In this document: positions 45,300-56,676 of the stretch, in pieces
Numbering within the stretch: the first letter of the stretch is position 1
Layout of the letters: every line of letters begins with the position of its first letter
NCBI GenBank assembly: GCA_031308135.1
Contig: JAHLJT010000631.1
Span: forward strand, 193,076,549 to 193,140,548
Reading direction: 5' to 3'
Length of the DNA stretch: 64,000 nt
Origin: Acheta domesticus
Taxonomy: Eukaryota; Arthropoda; Insecta; Orthoptera; Gryllidae
Notes under the pieces: model-generated
Told to the model about the DNA's origin: nothing
What the model saw: the letters and a program-made list of their open reading frames with translations, nothing else
Database searches by the model: none
Program-made: the position numbers and the translations under genes

Positions 45300-46258
45300 T
45301 TCTATTTACAGTCCTCTCTGAGTTTGAGAGTTTGAAATAAATCATTCGGCGTTTAATATTTTTCTTACGAATTGTTTTCGTTTTGTTTGAATTTTGTTCA
45401 AATTTATGGAGGAAGAGTTACAACAAATTAGGCAACACTAAGTAAGAGAAGGACGGATTAGAGATTTGTAAATTGAAAGATCACATTTTATTTTTAGTTT
45501 AGATTTCTTGTTTGTCAGGGGAAATGATTTTGAAGTTTTGTGTATTATTGTAATTATATGAGTTCTCCAGATTAAGTTTGGGTCTACAAATAGTCCTAAA
45601 TATTTCACTTGAATAGAAATTGAAGTATTATTTATAATTAGAGGAGAAAGTTGGGATTTACAAAGAGTGAACATTTTTCTTTTTTTGTCAGAGTTAATAG
45701 ATATTCTCCATTGATTGATCCATTTAGTAAATTTTGTAATTGAATTTTAATTTTTAATTGAACTGAATTTTACGAGCTGTTTTAATATTAGTGTGGGATG
45801 AAAATATTGCGGTATCATTGCACTGAAGTAAAAGGTGGGTTGGATGGTCATACATATAAATAATAAATAGCAAAAGAAGAAACCTTGTGGTACACTTGTG
45901 CTATTGTGTGTTTTGTGTTACGAAAACTTTTAGCAATATTTCAGTTACTCTTAATAATTGATATCCAAATACATTTTTTTCGAAAATTGTTGATGGATGC
46001 AGATAAGACCCTTAATAGTCGGTAAAGTATTGGATTATGTGTATCTTTCCAGGATTTACAGAAAGGTAAAATGAAGGCTGTTTTCCATTTTTGTGGAAAA
46101 TAAGAAATACCTAGCCTAGAATTGAAAATTTTAGTTCATTTAGCTATTGGTAAAAGATTTAATTCTTTTAACATTTTATTTGAAATATAATATTAAGATG
46201 CTAACGATTTTAAAAATTTTTAATAATATTTGATACTTTGTGAGGTGAAATAAATTTA
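45300..46258 (-). pseudogene. Dead jockey-type LINE reverse transcriptase
   Basis: Read on the minus strand in several frames, conserved segments of a jockey-clade reverse transcriptase appear in the right order. Near 46110-46030 is YFPQKWKTAFILPFCKSWKD. Then VPQG (about 45890), then QCNDTAIFS (about 45830) where the family has a Y-x-DD catalytic box. Then VKYLGLFVDPNLIWRTHI (about 45600), then ILNAE-FISNSQ-QRGL (about 45350). The enzyme would prime reverse transcription at the target site. The second catalytic acidic pair is damaged (Y-A-D-D equivalent reads C-N-D), and stops and frameshifts are scattered throughout. No endonuclease or gag part was found. Its 5' end is cut off at the repeat B copy starting about 46290. 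Confidence 0.8.
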
Positions 46259-46289
46259 ATATTAGAAGAATCAGAAGAGGAGGGATCAG

Positions 46290-47520
46290 ATATTACCTAC
46301 GTATACGGGAAAGTGAAAAGTAAATAGTAGTCCTAAAACAGCACACACATTTTTGTCCGTATTTTCGCAATAAGTACGCAAAAAGTACTCAAAGTTTCGA
46401 AAAATTGTACGTGACCCTATTAGAAAATATATCTTTTGGGAACAGATTGGGATCTTAAGGGAAATAGAAGGACGAAATACAGGGTTGTTCACAGACGAAC
46501 AGGCGGACGGGCAGGCGGACGGGCAGGCGGACGGGCAGGCGGACGGGCAGGCGGACGGGCAGGCGGACGGGCAGGCGGACGGGCAGGCGGACGGGCAGGC
46601 GGACGGGCAGGCGGACGGGCAGGCGGACGGGCAGGCGGACGGGCAGGCGGACGGGCAGGCGGACGGGCAGGCGGACGGGCAGGCGGACGGGCAGGCGGAC
46701 GGGCAGGCGGACGGGCAGGCGGACGGGCAGGCGGACGGGCAGGCGGACGGGCAGGCGGACGGGCAGGCGGACGGGCAGGCGGACGGGCAGGCGGACGGGC
46801 AGGCGGACGGGCAGGCGGACGGGCAGGCGGACGGGCAGGCGGACGGGCAGGCGGACGGGCAGGCGGACGGGCAGGCGGACGGGCAGGCGGACGGGCAGGC
46901 GGACGGGCAGGCGGACGGGCAGGCGGACGGGCAGGCGGACGGGCAGGCGGACGGGCAGGCGGACGGGCAGGCGGACGGGCAGGCGGACGGGCAGGCGGAC
47001 GGGCAGGCGGACGGGCAGGCGGACGGGCAGGCGGACGGGCAGGCGGACGGGCAGGCGGACGGGCAGGCGGACGGGCAGGCGGACGGGCAGGCGGACGGGC
47101 AGGCGGACGGGCAGGCGGACGGGCACGCGGACGGGCACGCGGACGGGCACGCGGACGGGCACGCGGACGGGCAGGGGGACGGGCAGGGGGACAAGCAGGC
47201 GGACGGGCACGCGGACGAGCTGGCGTACGGGCAGGCGAAGGGAAGACGGACGGGCAGACGGATGGGCGGACAGACGTTTTGCTATCAATTCGATTTTTTG
47301 GTATCAAGGACCCCAGAAAATTGATTCTGGCTACATCACATATTAGAGGACATTTTTTTTATAAATTTAGCAACTAGATTTATCCACTTTTTTGTTATCA
47401 GGGCCCTGTAATATGAGTTTTTATGTCGAAAATTCGCAGATTTTTCGCACAGCATTACATAACTTTTTCTCTACTGCGTAAACGGTAGCGAGAAAGTAAA
47501 AAATTAGCTCAGTCTGAAGA
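46290..47520 (-). mobile_element. Dispersed repeat B, copy 3 (12-bp higher-order array)
   Basis: On the minus strand the proximal flank (47520 to 47280) matches copy 2: GAGAAAAAGTTATGTAATGC, GAATTTTCGACA, AAAAAGTGGATAAA, CCTCTAATATGTGATGTAGC and CCTTGATACCAAAAAATCGA. The array follows (47275 to 46495), then GTCTGTGAACAACCC. The distal flank lacks several hundred bp present in copies 1 and 2, but rejoins at GTCACGTACAATTTTTCGAA, ACTTTTTGCGTA and GTGCTGTTTTAGGA. Confidence 0.8.
46495..47275 (-). repeat. 12-bp minisatellite array, about 0.78 kb
   Basis: The plus-strand unit is GGCGGACGGGCA. About 51 identical units fill about 46500-47120. From 47121 to 47275 the units vary (GGGCACGCGGAC four times, then GGGCAGGGGGAC, AAGCAGGCGGAC and others). 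On the minus strand the unit is CCCG-TCCG-CCTG, three variants of the 4-bp unit seen in copy 1, so it is a higher-order repeat of that microsatellite. The unit length is a multiple of three and contains no stop in any of six frames. This yields the longest open frames in the window (272-313 codons), with peptide periods such as AGGR, DGQA, CPSA and RPPA. They are not genes. Confidence 0.97.
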
Positions 47521-48227
47521 GAAGAAGGAATCTAACTAGTTGGAGAAAGGTGTGCTTTTCTGTAGCACCCCTAGTTATTCGTAATACTGTGTTTTGTATA
47601 TGAATGTTCACTGTCAATATTCGTAAAATACAACACGATTGAATCCATTTGAATAAGTTATGCAAAAAAATGCCGCATGCCATGCTAAATCGAGGTAGGG
47701 ATATAGTATGTCAGCTCTCAAATAATCAGTTGCCCCATAACTCCTAAAAGGATACATGCATTTGACAAAAAAGTATTCTATTAAAATGGGTAGATGATGT
47801 TATGAATACAGCATGACATGTGTCAGAATATGCATCCTTTGTGGGTATTCAATGGCTAATATGAATAAACATGCACTTGACTGACCTTGTTTTCATGTTA
47901 GCACCCAGTCAATATCACGAATTGAGAACCACATCTTCTGACTTAGGCTAATCATTGTAAATATTAACTCGATTAAATGACATTCGAGTTCATCGTTGAA
48001 TAAAATAAATATTCTAAATTTATGTAACAATTCACAGAAGGCTTGTGTAAAGGACATCGTGTAAAAAGAAAATAAATACAAAAAAGTTTAAGACAAATCA
48101 GACAGGTAACAGACGATTATAGATAAGAGAAACACTTAAGTACATTCACAAAATAATTTGGACGATTCAATAATTTAAAAAAATACGATCAAGAACGCAA
48201 TATAAGAATACTAGATAAGCGAGAAGA
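47521..48227. other. AT-rich sequence, nothing recognised
   Basis: No supported features. Confidence 0.4.
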
Positions 48228-48612
48228 TGGGCAAAGTTGGCTTTGGACATCAACAGTTGTCACTGCAGTGCCTCTGACAGAGAGGTTCTAGGGTTAAGTC
48301 CCCACAGTAGAAACATTTTTTCACTAGCTATATAGCGAGGTTGAATTCAGCCGCTGTCTCTAGGAGAATTCTAGCGACCGGCTGCTAGAATTTGGTAGTT
48401 TTCCATGGTATATCGGTAGTTTTCCGTGGCTTCTCCAATCAACAGTAAGCGAATGCCAAAGCAGTACCTTCACAAATGGGCCACGCACGATATTTCCTTT
48501 CTCTTCCTTCCTATTCTATCCCTTTATACAAACTTACACTCACATGCCTTACATTATCTCACTTGTTGGGAGACCAGTCGGTAGCTTAAAGCTAGTCCTG
48601 CCTGGGACGGAA
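48228..48612 (+). mobile_element. SINE family A, 5' part
   Basis: Head (GTTGGCTTTGGACATCAACA, then CTGACAGAGAGGTTCTAGGG) and body (GGTTGAATTCAGCCGCTGTC, GTTTTCCGTGGCTTCTCCAA, GGGAGACCAGTCGGTAGCTT). A duplication of TCGGTAGTTTTCC-type sequence occurs at about 48390-48430. The 3' tail is lost. Confidence 0.7.
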
Positions 48613-48659
48613 TATCGCTGTGATTTATAGGTAAAGTATCAGCACATTGCACTCAGAGG

Positions 48660-49045
48660 CTCTGCAGAAATTTCTGTAAACCTGACGGGAAACCATCAGA
48701 TGGTATATTGAACTGATGCCTATTTTACTCGGTGAGACTCAGACCTTCAGGCCTGCTCTTCCGTCTGACCATGCAAATTTCGCTACGCTCCTTTCATCAG
48801 CTAGCGCAGAAAGAAGGCATTACTTCGGAGACGAAACAGGAGATTTGAATTTAGCTCAGAGGCTTCATTTAGGTTTGGAGATTTTTTACATGCAGTCTAC
48901 TAACATGGGACAGCCGTCTTTATTTCTCCACCGAAGGAAGGCGTACGAACAATTTTTTCGCCCTTAAAAATCCACCCCTTCAATCGGGTTTGAACTCACG
49001 AACTTGGGTATAACAGTCCGATACGCTAACCGTTAACATCGACGC
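48660..49045 (-). mobile_element. SINE family D (tRNA-Asn-like head), copy 1
   Basis: On the minus strand the head GGTTAGCGTATCGGACTGTTA then GAGTTCAAACCCGA resembles a tRNA with an Asn-like anticodon arm. The body has GCATGTAAAAAATCTCC and CTGAGCTAAATTCAAATCTC. The body matches 57540-57905 (GGCATGTAAAAAAACCC, AAGTTAAATCTCTCC). Stem pairing is too poor for a working tRNA. Confidence 0.6.
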
Positions 49046-49395
49046 CGCAAAAATGTGCTAAGGAAAAAATTATTTAGGATATTTAGTCAACAGCAAGGAA
49101 ACTACTACTAGGAAAAAACAGGTGTAACAGCTGGTGCCGTAAACTAAACATTGAGATAAATTACATTTTCCATTGATGACTACGTCTGATGTTTAGAGAG
49201 GAGTAAGACCATCTCCGGGTTTCACTTTGTTGATAGTTTACTCGTAAAGTATCTGGCAGGCATAATCAAGGAAGGTTTAACAAACATTTAAAAATGCATG
49301 AAAAATTAAGTTAAACGGCAACAGAAATGTATATATTAGATTAAGAAATAAATATTTGTTTCAGAGGAAAAATCATGTTATATTTATACTTGTTA
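49046..49395. other. AT-rich sequence, nothing recognised
   Basis: No features were seen. Confidence 0.35.
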
Positions 49396-49476
49396 AGAGT
49401 GCTCTCGCGGTTTAGCTCATTAGTCAGCGTGCTCGCTTTTCATGACGCGACCGCGGGTTCGATTCTCGATCTGGCA
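49396..49476 (+). mobile_element. tRNA-like pol III promoter unit (SINE head or tRNA pseudogene)
   Basis: A box GGTTTAGCTCATTAGTCAG and B box GGTTCGATTCT are well formed and about 35 bp apart. The sequence between, TGCTCGCTTTTCATGACGCG, does not give a normal 5-bp anticodon stem, and the acceptor strands do not pair. Therefore it is not scored as a tRNA gene. Confidence 0.55.
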
Positions 49477-51891
49477 AGTTTAAAGTGTTTGTTTTCCTTA
49501 CAATGTTCCAGAATAGCGTCGTAGTAACCACCACAGGTCGTAAGTAAAAAAAATCGGTTTTTGTTTATTACACTATTTTGATCAGTCAAGAGAACTACAT
49601 CAGTTGCAATAGGTCGGAAGACGAGGGAGTAATGGAAAACCGAATAGCAAGCTTCTAAGCTTTTGGAAGCGACTGTCAAAATATGGAGAGATAGGAACGT
49701 TTTCCGTTCTTCCTGAAAACTAGGATATATTTGACATCTGACCTATTGCGGTAACCACGACGATATGTTGCTGTGTGTCGATGAGAAAATTCACTCCTCA
49801 GGTCGAGAACACCAGAATTGGGCGTCGGGATATCTTCGTGCTAACCACATGTACCCCCTTAACCCATGGTCCCGAGGCCGGGACGCTGCTGGTAGACCAT
49901 GGCCCGTACACGGGCCTACGCGCCAAATACAAACAAACAGAACGTGTTAATGCTAAAACATTTATGACAGACCTTTTCAAAACCTGAGTTAAGAGTTCAT
50001 AAATGGATCTTTGTCTTGGCACAATTGACGAAGATTTTAAATCGTCTTCTATATTATTTCCGTAGTATACCTTCCCTTTGCGACTCTCACACGCAAACAA
50101 TCTTTATAAAAAAGAAAGAGAATTTTACGGAGACGTGACGAATTGCACTTTGACTAAAAATATGAAGGTTTTGTTTTATATTCTGTGCGATTGAATTACA
50201 CGAGTGTACCTCTTGGCGCGATGAAAAAGCTAAATAGTAGTATTGACAAGGGTGTATTGACAAGGGCTTATCAATTACAAGGTGACATAGAACAAGTGGC
50301 GAAGGATAAGAGAGTCTTGAAGAAAAATATATATTACAGGCTTAATTTAGAAATAGAACAATAAGGAAGAGGGTGAGGTATAGCACGCGAGAAGTTCTCG
50401 CACGGGTTCGCTAGTTTAACTAAAACTGTTTTCGCTCAAAGCGAAGAAATTCACGTCACTAAGCTCACTTTCTCTTGTAACTTTGTCCTTGAAGTTTACG
50501 TGGATCGCAGGAAAGTAATCGTCTGTTTACGCAACGTACACCAACAATTTGCAGTACTTTCTTCAACTAAGAGGCAATGTTATTCTTCGGTGTATTTATT
50601 CAAATAGAGGGTGAAAGTCCACAACATAGCTCTTTCGTAATGATAAGGGGGCGGATTCTAATGCAATGTCATTTTTGTATTTTTATTTTCTGTTTAGTAT
50701 AGAAATTAATTTTATGTTATAACAAAAGGAAGTGACCCATTTTTATGTCATTTTTTGCATTTTCCGGCAATTTCGACTGTCCATCTTTAACTTGTTACGT
50801 CATTCTGGTGCAATTTTTTGCTGATTTCAGTCGATTTTAATATCATTTTAATGGTATTTTTCTTCAAACAATATTTACGAGATACCACAAACAAATTCGT
50901 GAGAATCCCATTCGATTTCTTGGCTCATATATTGCAATATCAGCCGTTGTGAGTAATATGTAATCTAAGGTTTCCTGTAACGCCTATCGGCGCCACTGCA
51001 AATTCGGCCAACTTTGCGATAAATAAAGGCAGAGATTTTCTTTAAAAGAACACTTTAAACCAAAAGTTTTCAAGCTTAATTCACTTGGACAAAAGGAAGA
51101 AGCCTCGATTACATCAGTAATATCAGCAACAGTTTGTGTTGTTCATTTGAAGTGGTTTTGATCAAATGTTTTACGTCATTTTTCTTTGTTTTTAGGGCAT
51201 TTTAAAAACATTTTAAGAGCATTTTATTGATCAATTTTGGCAATGCTTTAGGTCATCAACATCCGCTCCCTGATAATGGTAAGTTGATTGGTATCAATTC
51301 TGTTTATGTAAGACTATTGTAAATAGCTATGTTTTTTTGATATTTCACTTCTTGCTGAGATTGATACAATAACTTTTGATTCTTCCGTAGATCAGCGAGG
51401 ACAACACTCGAAAGAAGTTGGAAACTTTTGGAAAGAACGTTTCATGCCGAACAAGATGGCTGGCCGTCTACTGGTAATAAATCGCACACGCGCCTAGCAG
51501 TGAAACGGATCTTCGCGTGGGCCCGGCGCTCTCCTCTTTTCTTCCCCGTCGTTGGGCACTGTTCCCATTGTTCACTGGGGCAACTTGACTTCAAAGTCAA
51601 GAGGTATCCCAACTTTTTCCATTTTGAAAGACTACTTTGTCCATAGGACTTTACATCAACTCATTCATTGTTTAAAAGAATGTTTCCATGAAAATTTGCT
51701 CTCAGACAAGAAACTTTTAAAGTCCAGCAAAGCTCTTTTAATGCCTCCTCCGAGTTCAAATGTTGGCGTACAGAAGATCGGCGAATAGAAATCAGAGTTC
51801 TGCGCGAGAAATGACGCAGAGAATGGATAACATACATCGATACTGAGTTAACTTTAACAGTCGCATACCCATGGAGGGGGAAGAGAGATAT
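49477..51891. other. Sequence with no supported feature
   Basis: A TTTT/CATTTT-rich stretch lies at 50680-51250 with repeated TTTTACGTCATTTTT-like words. Two overlapping plus frames at 51428-51788 (72 and 78 codons) lie in moderately GC-rich DNA but show no known domain. Confidence 0.4.
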
Positions 51892-52366
51892 ATTGATTAA
51901 TTAGTTATTCCGGGTGTGTCAACGGCTAAGGTAATTAGTCCCGTAAATGCAGTGCATGTATTTCCCTTACTACACCGGAGGTGGCGGTGATCTTCCCGAA
52001 CTGTCTGGACAGATACGGCATCGACCTACCTTTAGGCTAGCGGAATTTACCTTAACCAGGTATCTTCAACCATCGGGGTACCGCCCCGACCGGGACACGC
52101 TCTAAGATCCCGACCGGTCACCTGTCATGTGTGATTGTGTAGTGCATGTACGTTTAAGTGTGTAAGTAAGCGGTAAGGGTAGAATGAAACAAGGGATAAG
52201 TGAAGGACAAGGACGAGGAAGGTGCACGGTCCATGGCCCGTTTGTTAGGCATTCGCTTGGTGTTGTGCGGAGAAACCACGGAAATGGGACTAGAACTCTA
52301 CGACCTCCCGGTCAGAGGTACTGCAGTAACATCAGCTGATGCCCTGAGCCACCTCTCCCGCCATGG
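51892..52366 (-). mobile_element. SINE family A, copy with clear tRNA-like head
   Basis: On the minus strand the head reads GAGAGGTGGCTCAGGGCATC, then ACCTCTGACCGGGAGGTCGT. The body then jumps directly to GGTTTCTCCGCACAACACCA, so the segment containing GAATTCTAGC is deleted. It continues through CGACCGGTCGGGATCTTAG and GGCGGTACCCCGATGGTTGA to the tail GACACACCCGGAATA and TTAATCAA. Confidence 0.75.
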
Positions 52367-54378
52367 GCGTTGCATACCAATTGGGTGGGGGGTAATTGGA
52401 CCTCTGCGTAATTTTTCTTCGGATATTTAGAAAGTAATTCGAAATCGTCATCACGCGTAACTGCTTCTTGAACACTCCTATGTTCATTATATTAGTAAGT
52501 TTAACTACGGCTAGTACAACGAAAAATTGTTGTATTTATCATGTCCTATGGATTCCAATTGAGAAGGGAAAACAGTATAATACTCCACAGCGTGTCAACA
52601 CCTTAGGTGCCTCCAAATAAAGTTACTTTTAGAATCTTTTAGAAAGATCCGGCTAAAAGTAAAGCAAATCGATTCATATCGTTGAGTGCAATCGAATGTG
52701 ATGACATCCATAAGAGGTTTTAAAACTTCCCGAAACGCTTTTAACGTGCTTAACTTCCCTTCAAATATATTTTTGATGTTTCATTACGTTAGGCTTAATT
52801 ATCATCAGTCTATTGAGTAAAGTGTAACGATTCATGTAAATGCCGGAAACACATTGTAGTAACTCCATCATCAATATTACATTACTACATTGTTACTACA
52901 TTGAAAGCATCAGAAACATTTTTTTATAATTAATTCGAAAATATCCTAGAGGGAACCAGTTGAGAATAGTATCAATCGATTGGTCACTCCGAGAGGAATC
53001 GAATGTGGTACTGATCACTCCTGTATATCACTAAAAAGGATGTAAACACATTTTTTAGAAAAATATCTTATAATCTGGATTAATCCGCAAAAAAAGAATA
53101 GTTTCACGTTATTAGATCACGACGCTTCGAATGATATCTCATTAGTCGCGATTAATTGACACGAAGCGGTCTAACTATAGGTAACGAACGGACAGACACA
53201 CGATCGGATACATGTTGATAGATTAGTATACAAGGATTACAGTATTTATTACACGAGGGTATTTTGCTTGTTCGTCTTGAGCAGTGTTCATTCTACGTTT
53301 TGTAAAACCATTTTGCGTGATTTTGTTTCACAGATATAATCCCCTAATTATTAGTATTGTTATTATTTAATAGCTCTTGCATACCAACTTTTTACACAGT
53401 TTTTAATAAGTTCGTCAAAATTTTGAAATATAAAAGAAAATAATAGGTAAATGAAAATATTTCAATGACTGGCAATCAATTTTACTACTTAATACAAGTG
53501 TGCTTTGGCTTCGTGAGTACCAGTACCAACCTCCTGGCAGCAACTTCCACTCTCAGTGGCGCCTTGACCCTCGCCTAGAGCAGACATTCCGATGAGAAGT
53601 AAAGCCGACGTTAAAAGTTAAAATTCGGACAATCGTGAGTGGAAAGTTGCCTACAATCGGGTTCGCAATCAAATGATGGTACTTGGTAAATGATGGTTAA
53701 TTTAAAAATACGACGTACGCTTGTGTTGTCAATTTGTAAGTGTACTGATGAACTGTGATTAAAGTAATAAGAGAACTGTGGTTAAATGTAAACAGATTAC
53801 GAATTGTGATACATGTGCCAAACAGTTTACTCTAGTGAAAGAAATTTGTAAGTAACAGACTTTCAATGACTGTAATTAGCCATGATTAAGTTCATACAGT
53901 GTGTGGTTTCTTCCCTAACAACTATCCGCCTACTGTCACAACCTGCCTTTCTTGCCAAGTCATCCCATATTCTGTGCATCAATACAGAACTTAATATTCC
54001 AGGGGAGGGGGAAGCTCACGTACATTTTCCAGATAACTAGATATACAGAAAGCCGAAGCGAAAGTAACGATACATTTAGGACTCCTAATTGTACTATCCT
54101 GCCTTAACAAATCAGCGCAAGTGTTGCCAACAATGAGAACGGAGAGTTTGATGTTCTTTGTTAAACAAATTGTTTTGCAATGTTAAAGAAATAACAACTA
54201 AATGATCGATTATTTTAGAAAATAACAAATAGAATCAAATGAAACCGTAAAAGTGCAATAAAAAAATCCTTTTTTCTTTAGGTATTTGGAAATTTGCAGG
54301 CAGTACTGAATGCCTCTCCAAGCTAGTAGTACGAGGCAATGTTTGTAGATGTTGGATCTAAATATGAGTTGATTCAAG
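52367..54378. other. AT-rich sequence, nothing recognised
   Basis: About 2 kb with no supported gene or repeat. A GC-richer patch at 53510-53640 has no recognisable frame. Confidence 0.4.
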
Positions 54379-55095
54379 ATGATGGCACAAGAAGGCAGAT
54401 GCATCATGGAGCAACACTGTCGATTTATTAGATTTATATGAAGTGAAGATTTGATACCGGTTGATATTCATCAGAGAATGAAGGAAAAGTATGGGAACGC
54501 CTGTCTGTCACAGCGGCACGTGTACGAGCGGTGCAAGAAATTCAGACAAGGTACGATCTTTTGAGTGATGCTCTTCGTCCGGGTCAGACTCTTTGTGTTG
54601 TGACAGAGAGGTCTGTACTATGTTCTTCTGGAAACGTGATGATGACTTTATTCTGGGATAAGGATAACCGTATTTTAGAACAGTACATGCCCCAAGGTAC
54701 CTCAGGGACCAGAGCCAAGTATTCCAAAATTCTCAACCATTTGAAGACAGCAATACGCACTAAGTGAACAAATTTTCTGAGTTCAAGTGTTTTTTCAACA
54801 TGATAACGCTCGTTCACACTCAGCCTGTACAACTATGAAAACATTGACTATCTACGCTTCATATGTGCCTTTCACATCCTCCATACTTGCCAGATTTAGC
54901 ACCGTCAGTTTACCACATCTTCGGTCCATTCATTAGCAACTTGGAGGACAGAAATTCAAGTCTGATGAAGACGTCCAATCGGCGGTGCATGAGTGTCTAT
55001 GACGTCAAGTAAACAACGTTTTCTTATGCGGTATCGAAGCACTTCCTATCCGATGCCGTAATTGCATTGAATGTGGAAGGAACAGTGTACAAAAA
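54379..55095 (+). pseudogene. Mariner-family transposase remnant, internally deleted
   Basis: Mariner transposases cut and paste elements at TA sites with a D,D34D catalytic core. From the ATG at 54379 the N-terminal helix-turn-helix region is recognisable, with an in-frame stop: VDIHQRMKEKYGNACLSQ then YERCKKF. A frameshift follows, then LRPGQ. The sequence then jumps to NVMMTLFWDKDNRILEQYMP, losing about 100 residues that would include the first catalytic Asp. After a stop at about 54764, VFFQHDNARSH retains the H-D-N-A-R signature. LPDLAPS (Y-S-P-D-L-A-P in the family) and a degraded C-terminus near 55040-55095 follow. Non-functional. Terminal inverted repeats were not located. Confidence 0.85.
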
Positions 55096-55116
55096 TAATG
55101 TACAAGAAAACACACA

Positions 55117-55142
55117 CTCCCTCTCTCTCTCTCTCTCTCTGT
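55117..55142. repeat. (CT)n microsatellite
   Basis: An uninterrupted CT run of about 22 bp. Confidence 0.9.
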
Positions 55143-55756
55143 AGTAAAATAGTGGAAAAAAATTAATTGCGGTTTTGTACGTCTATTTTGAAAGAATTTT
55201 CAGTCATGTTGGTTTTCAATTTACAAAATAATTGTTTGAGTTTTTAGAGGGGGTAAAACGATATTTTTAAAGGGTAAAACGATATGTTAGAGATAACATT
55301 TGAAATACTTTAATAGGTATTGTGGATATTAGAAGTGATATTTGTATTCTTTGATAGAATCATATTTTCTCTCCGTATTGATAATTATTCCATTAACAAC
55401 TCTCTAACAGAATTACACTATTGTTACATATAATTTTACTACGAGACTACGCTTCTCTTGAGATGAGTAAATTTACAAACGTAACACCAACTCTGCCGCG
55501 GAATACGCATACGCAGCTGAGGCAAAAACCGACCGGAGACATAAAGAAAGAAAAATAGATTGCGTATGTTTTCATGAGATATGAGGAGGCTTGAGTCGGC
55601 TAAAGAAACACAAAGACAAAACGTGACCGGGAAGCAACGCCCTGGAAAAGTCGGGAAAGGCAGAGACATAAAGTTGGCATGAGAGAGGCGGGTCGTGCAA
55701 ACGGTCAGCATGATAGTAAAGTCCCTCTGGGGATCCGGACACAAGACGGGAAGGAA
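55143..55756. other. AT-rich sequence, nothing recognised
   Basis: The minus-strand frame of 101 codons (55439-55744) has no recognised domain. Confidence 0.35.
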
Positions 55757-55793
<37 letters not shown>

Positions 55794-55812
55794 AGAGAGA
55801 GAAGAGAGAGGA
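55757..55812. repeat. (GA)n microsatellite
   Basis: GA dinucleotides with GAAGAG interruptions over about 55 bp. Confidence 0.93.
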
Positions 55813-56676
55813 TGACCGGCTCGAGCTAGAGATGCGACATTGCCAACAAAAGATCGATGTTTCTAAACATCGAAGCTCAAAATGAAACGTTGATTCAAAA
55901 CTATCAACGTTCTTGAACATCGATGTTTTAAAACTAGATTAGCAACCATTGAAGTTCATGCAGAGGGCATTTAATTTGAATGTGATATCGGTTATTAATT
56001 TTAATTGACATTTAACTGACAAAACCAAGTCAAAAAGTTATCATGACTATTAACGAAATCTGGATTATCTGATCCAATAATTAAAAATAATATAAGTTTC
56101 TTTATTGACAAAAACTCGATTTTATTTACGTTTCATCCTTAGTCACATTGGTCTGAAGAAAATTTCGATTTGTGAATATCTGAAAATTATAACAGTATTT
56201 CGTTGAGATGGCCTTTTTTAAATTTAAAATATAAAAAAAGGGGTAAAACATCGAACACAAAAAATCGCCGTTAAAAAAAAGTCGGATTAAATAATCGCTT
56301 TTATTTAATTGGAAGGAGGCTGTTATGTTACCAATAAAAGTTTGAGAAGGACGAAATTGGGTATAATGAATACTTTTTTCACATTAGTTTCAAATATTAC
56401 ATCAAAAACACTTCTGTATCTATATTCAGTATATCTATATATAAATATTTAAGTTGATCCTGCATGATTCCAATAAATATATAGAAAATTATAATTAGGT
56501 TTAATACACTTGATGTAATATTTAGCAACGAAATTTCAACATCTTCATTATAAAAATATATTCTTTAAAAATGCCTGGAATATGTGTGTTGTATGTATAT
56601 TCTTTAAAAATGCTTGGAATAGTGTATGCTGCTACGAATAAGCAACTTATGCTTCATAAAAATGACATAAATTCCA
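55813..56676. other. AT-rich sequence, nothing recognised
   Basis: A direct repeat at 56560-56620 (TATTCTTTAAAAATGC, then TGGAAT, twice) is the only structure. Confidence 0.4.

Noticed and set aside
46286..47377. Open frames of 272-313 codons on both strands
   Set aside because: They are produced by a 12-bp stop-free array read in every frame. No domain and no independent codon signal.
49396..49476. Functional tRNA gene
   Set aside because: A and B boxes are good, but the acceptor and anticodon stems do not pair.
51428..51788. Two overlapping plus frames as a possible exon
   Set aside because: No recognisable domain. Frames overlap in different registers and no convincing splice sites bound them.
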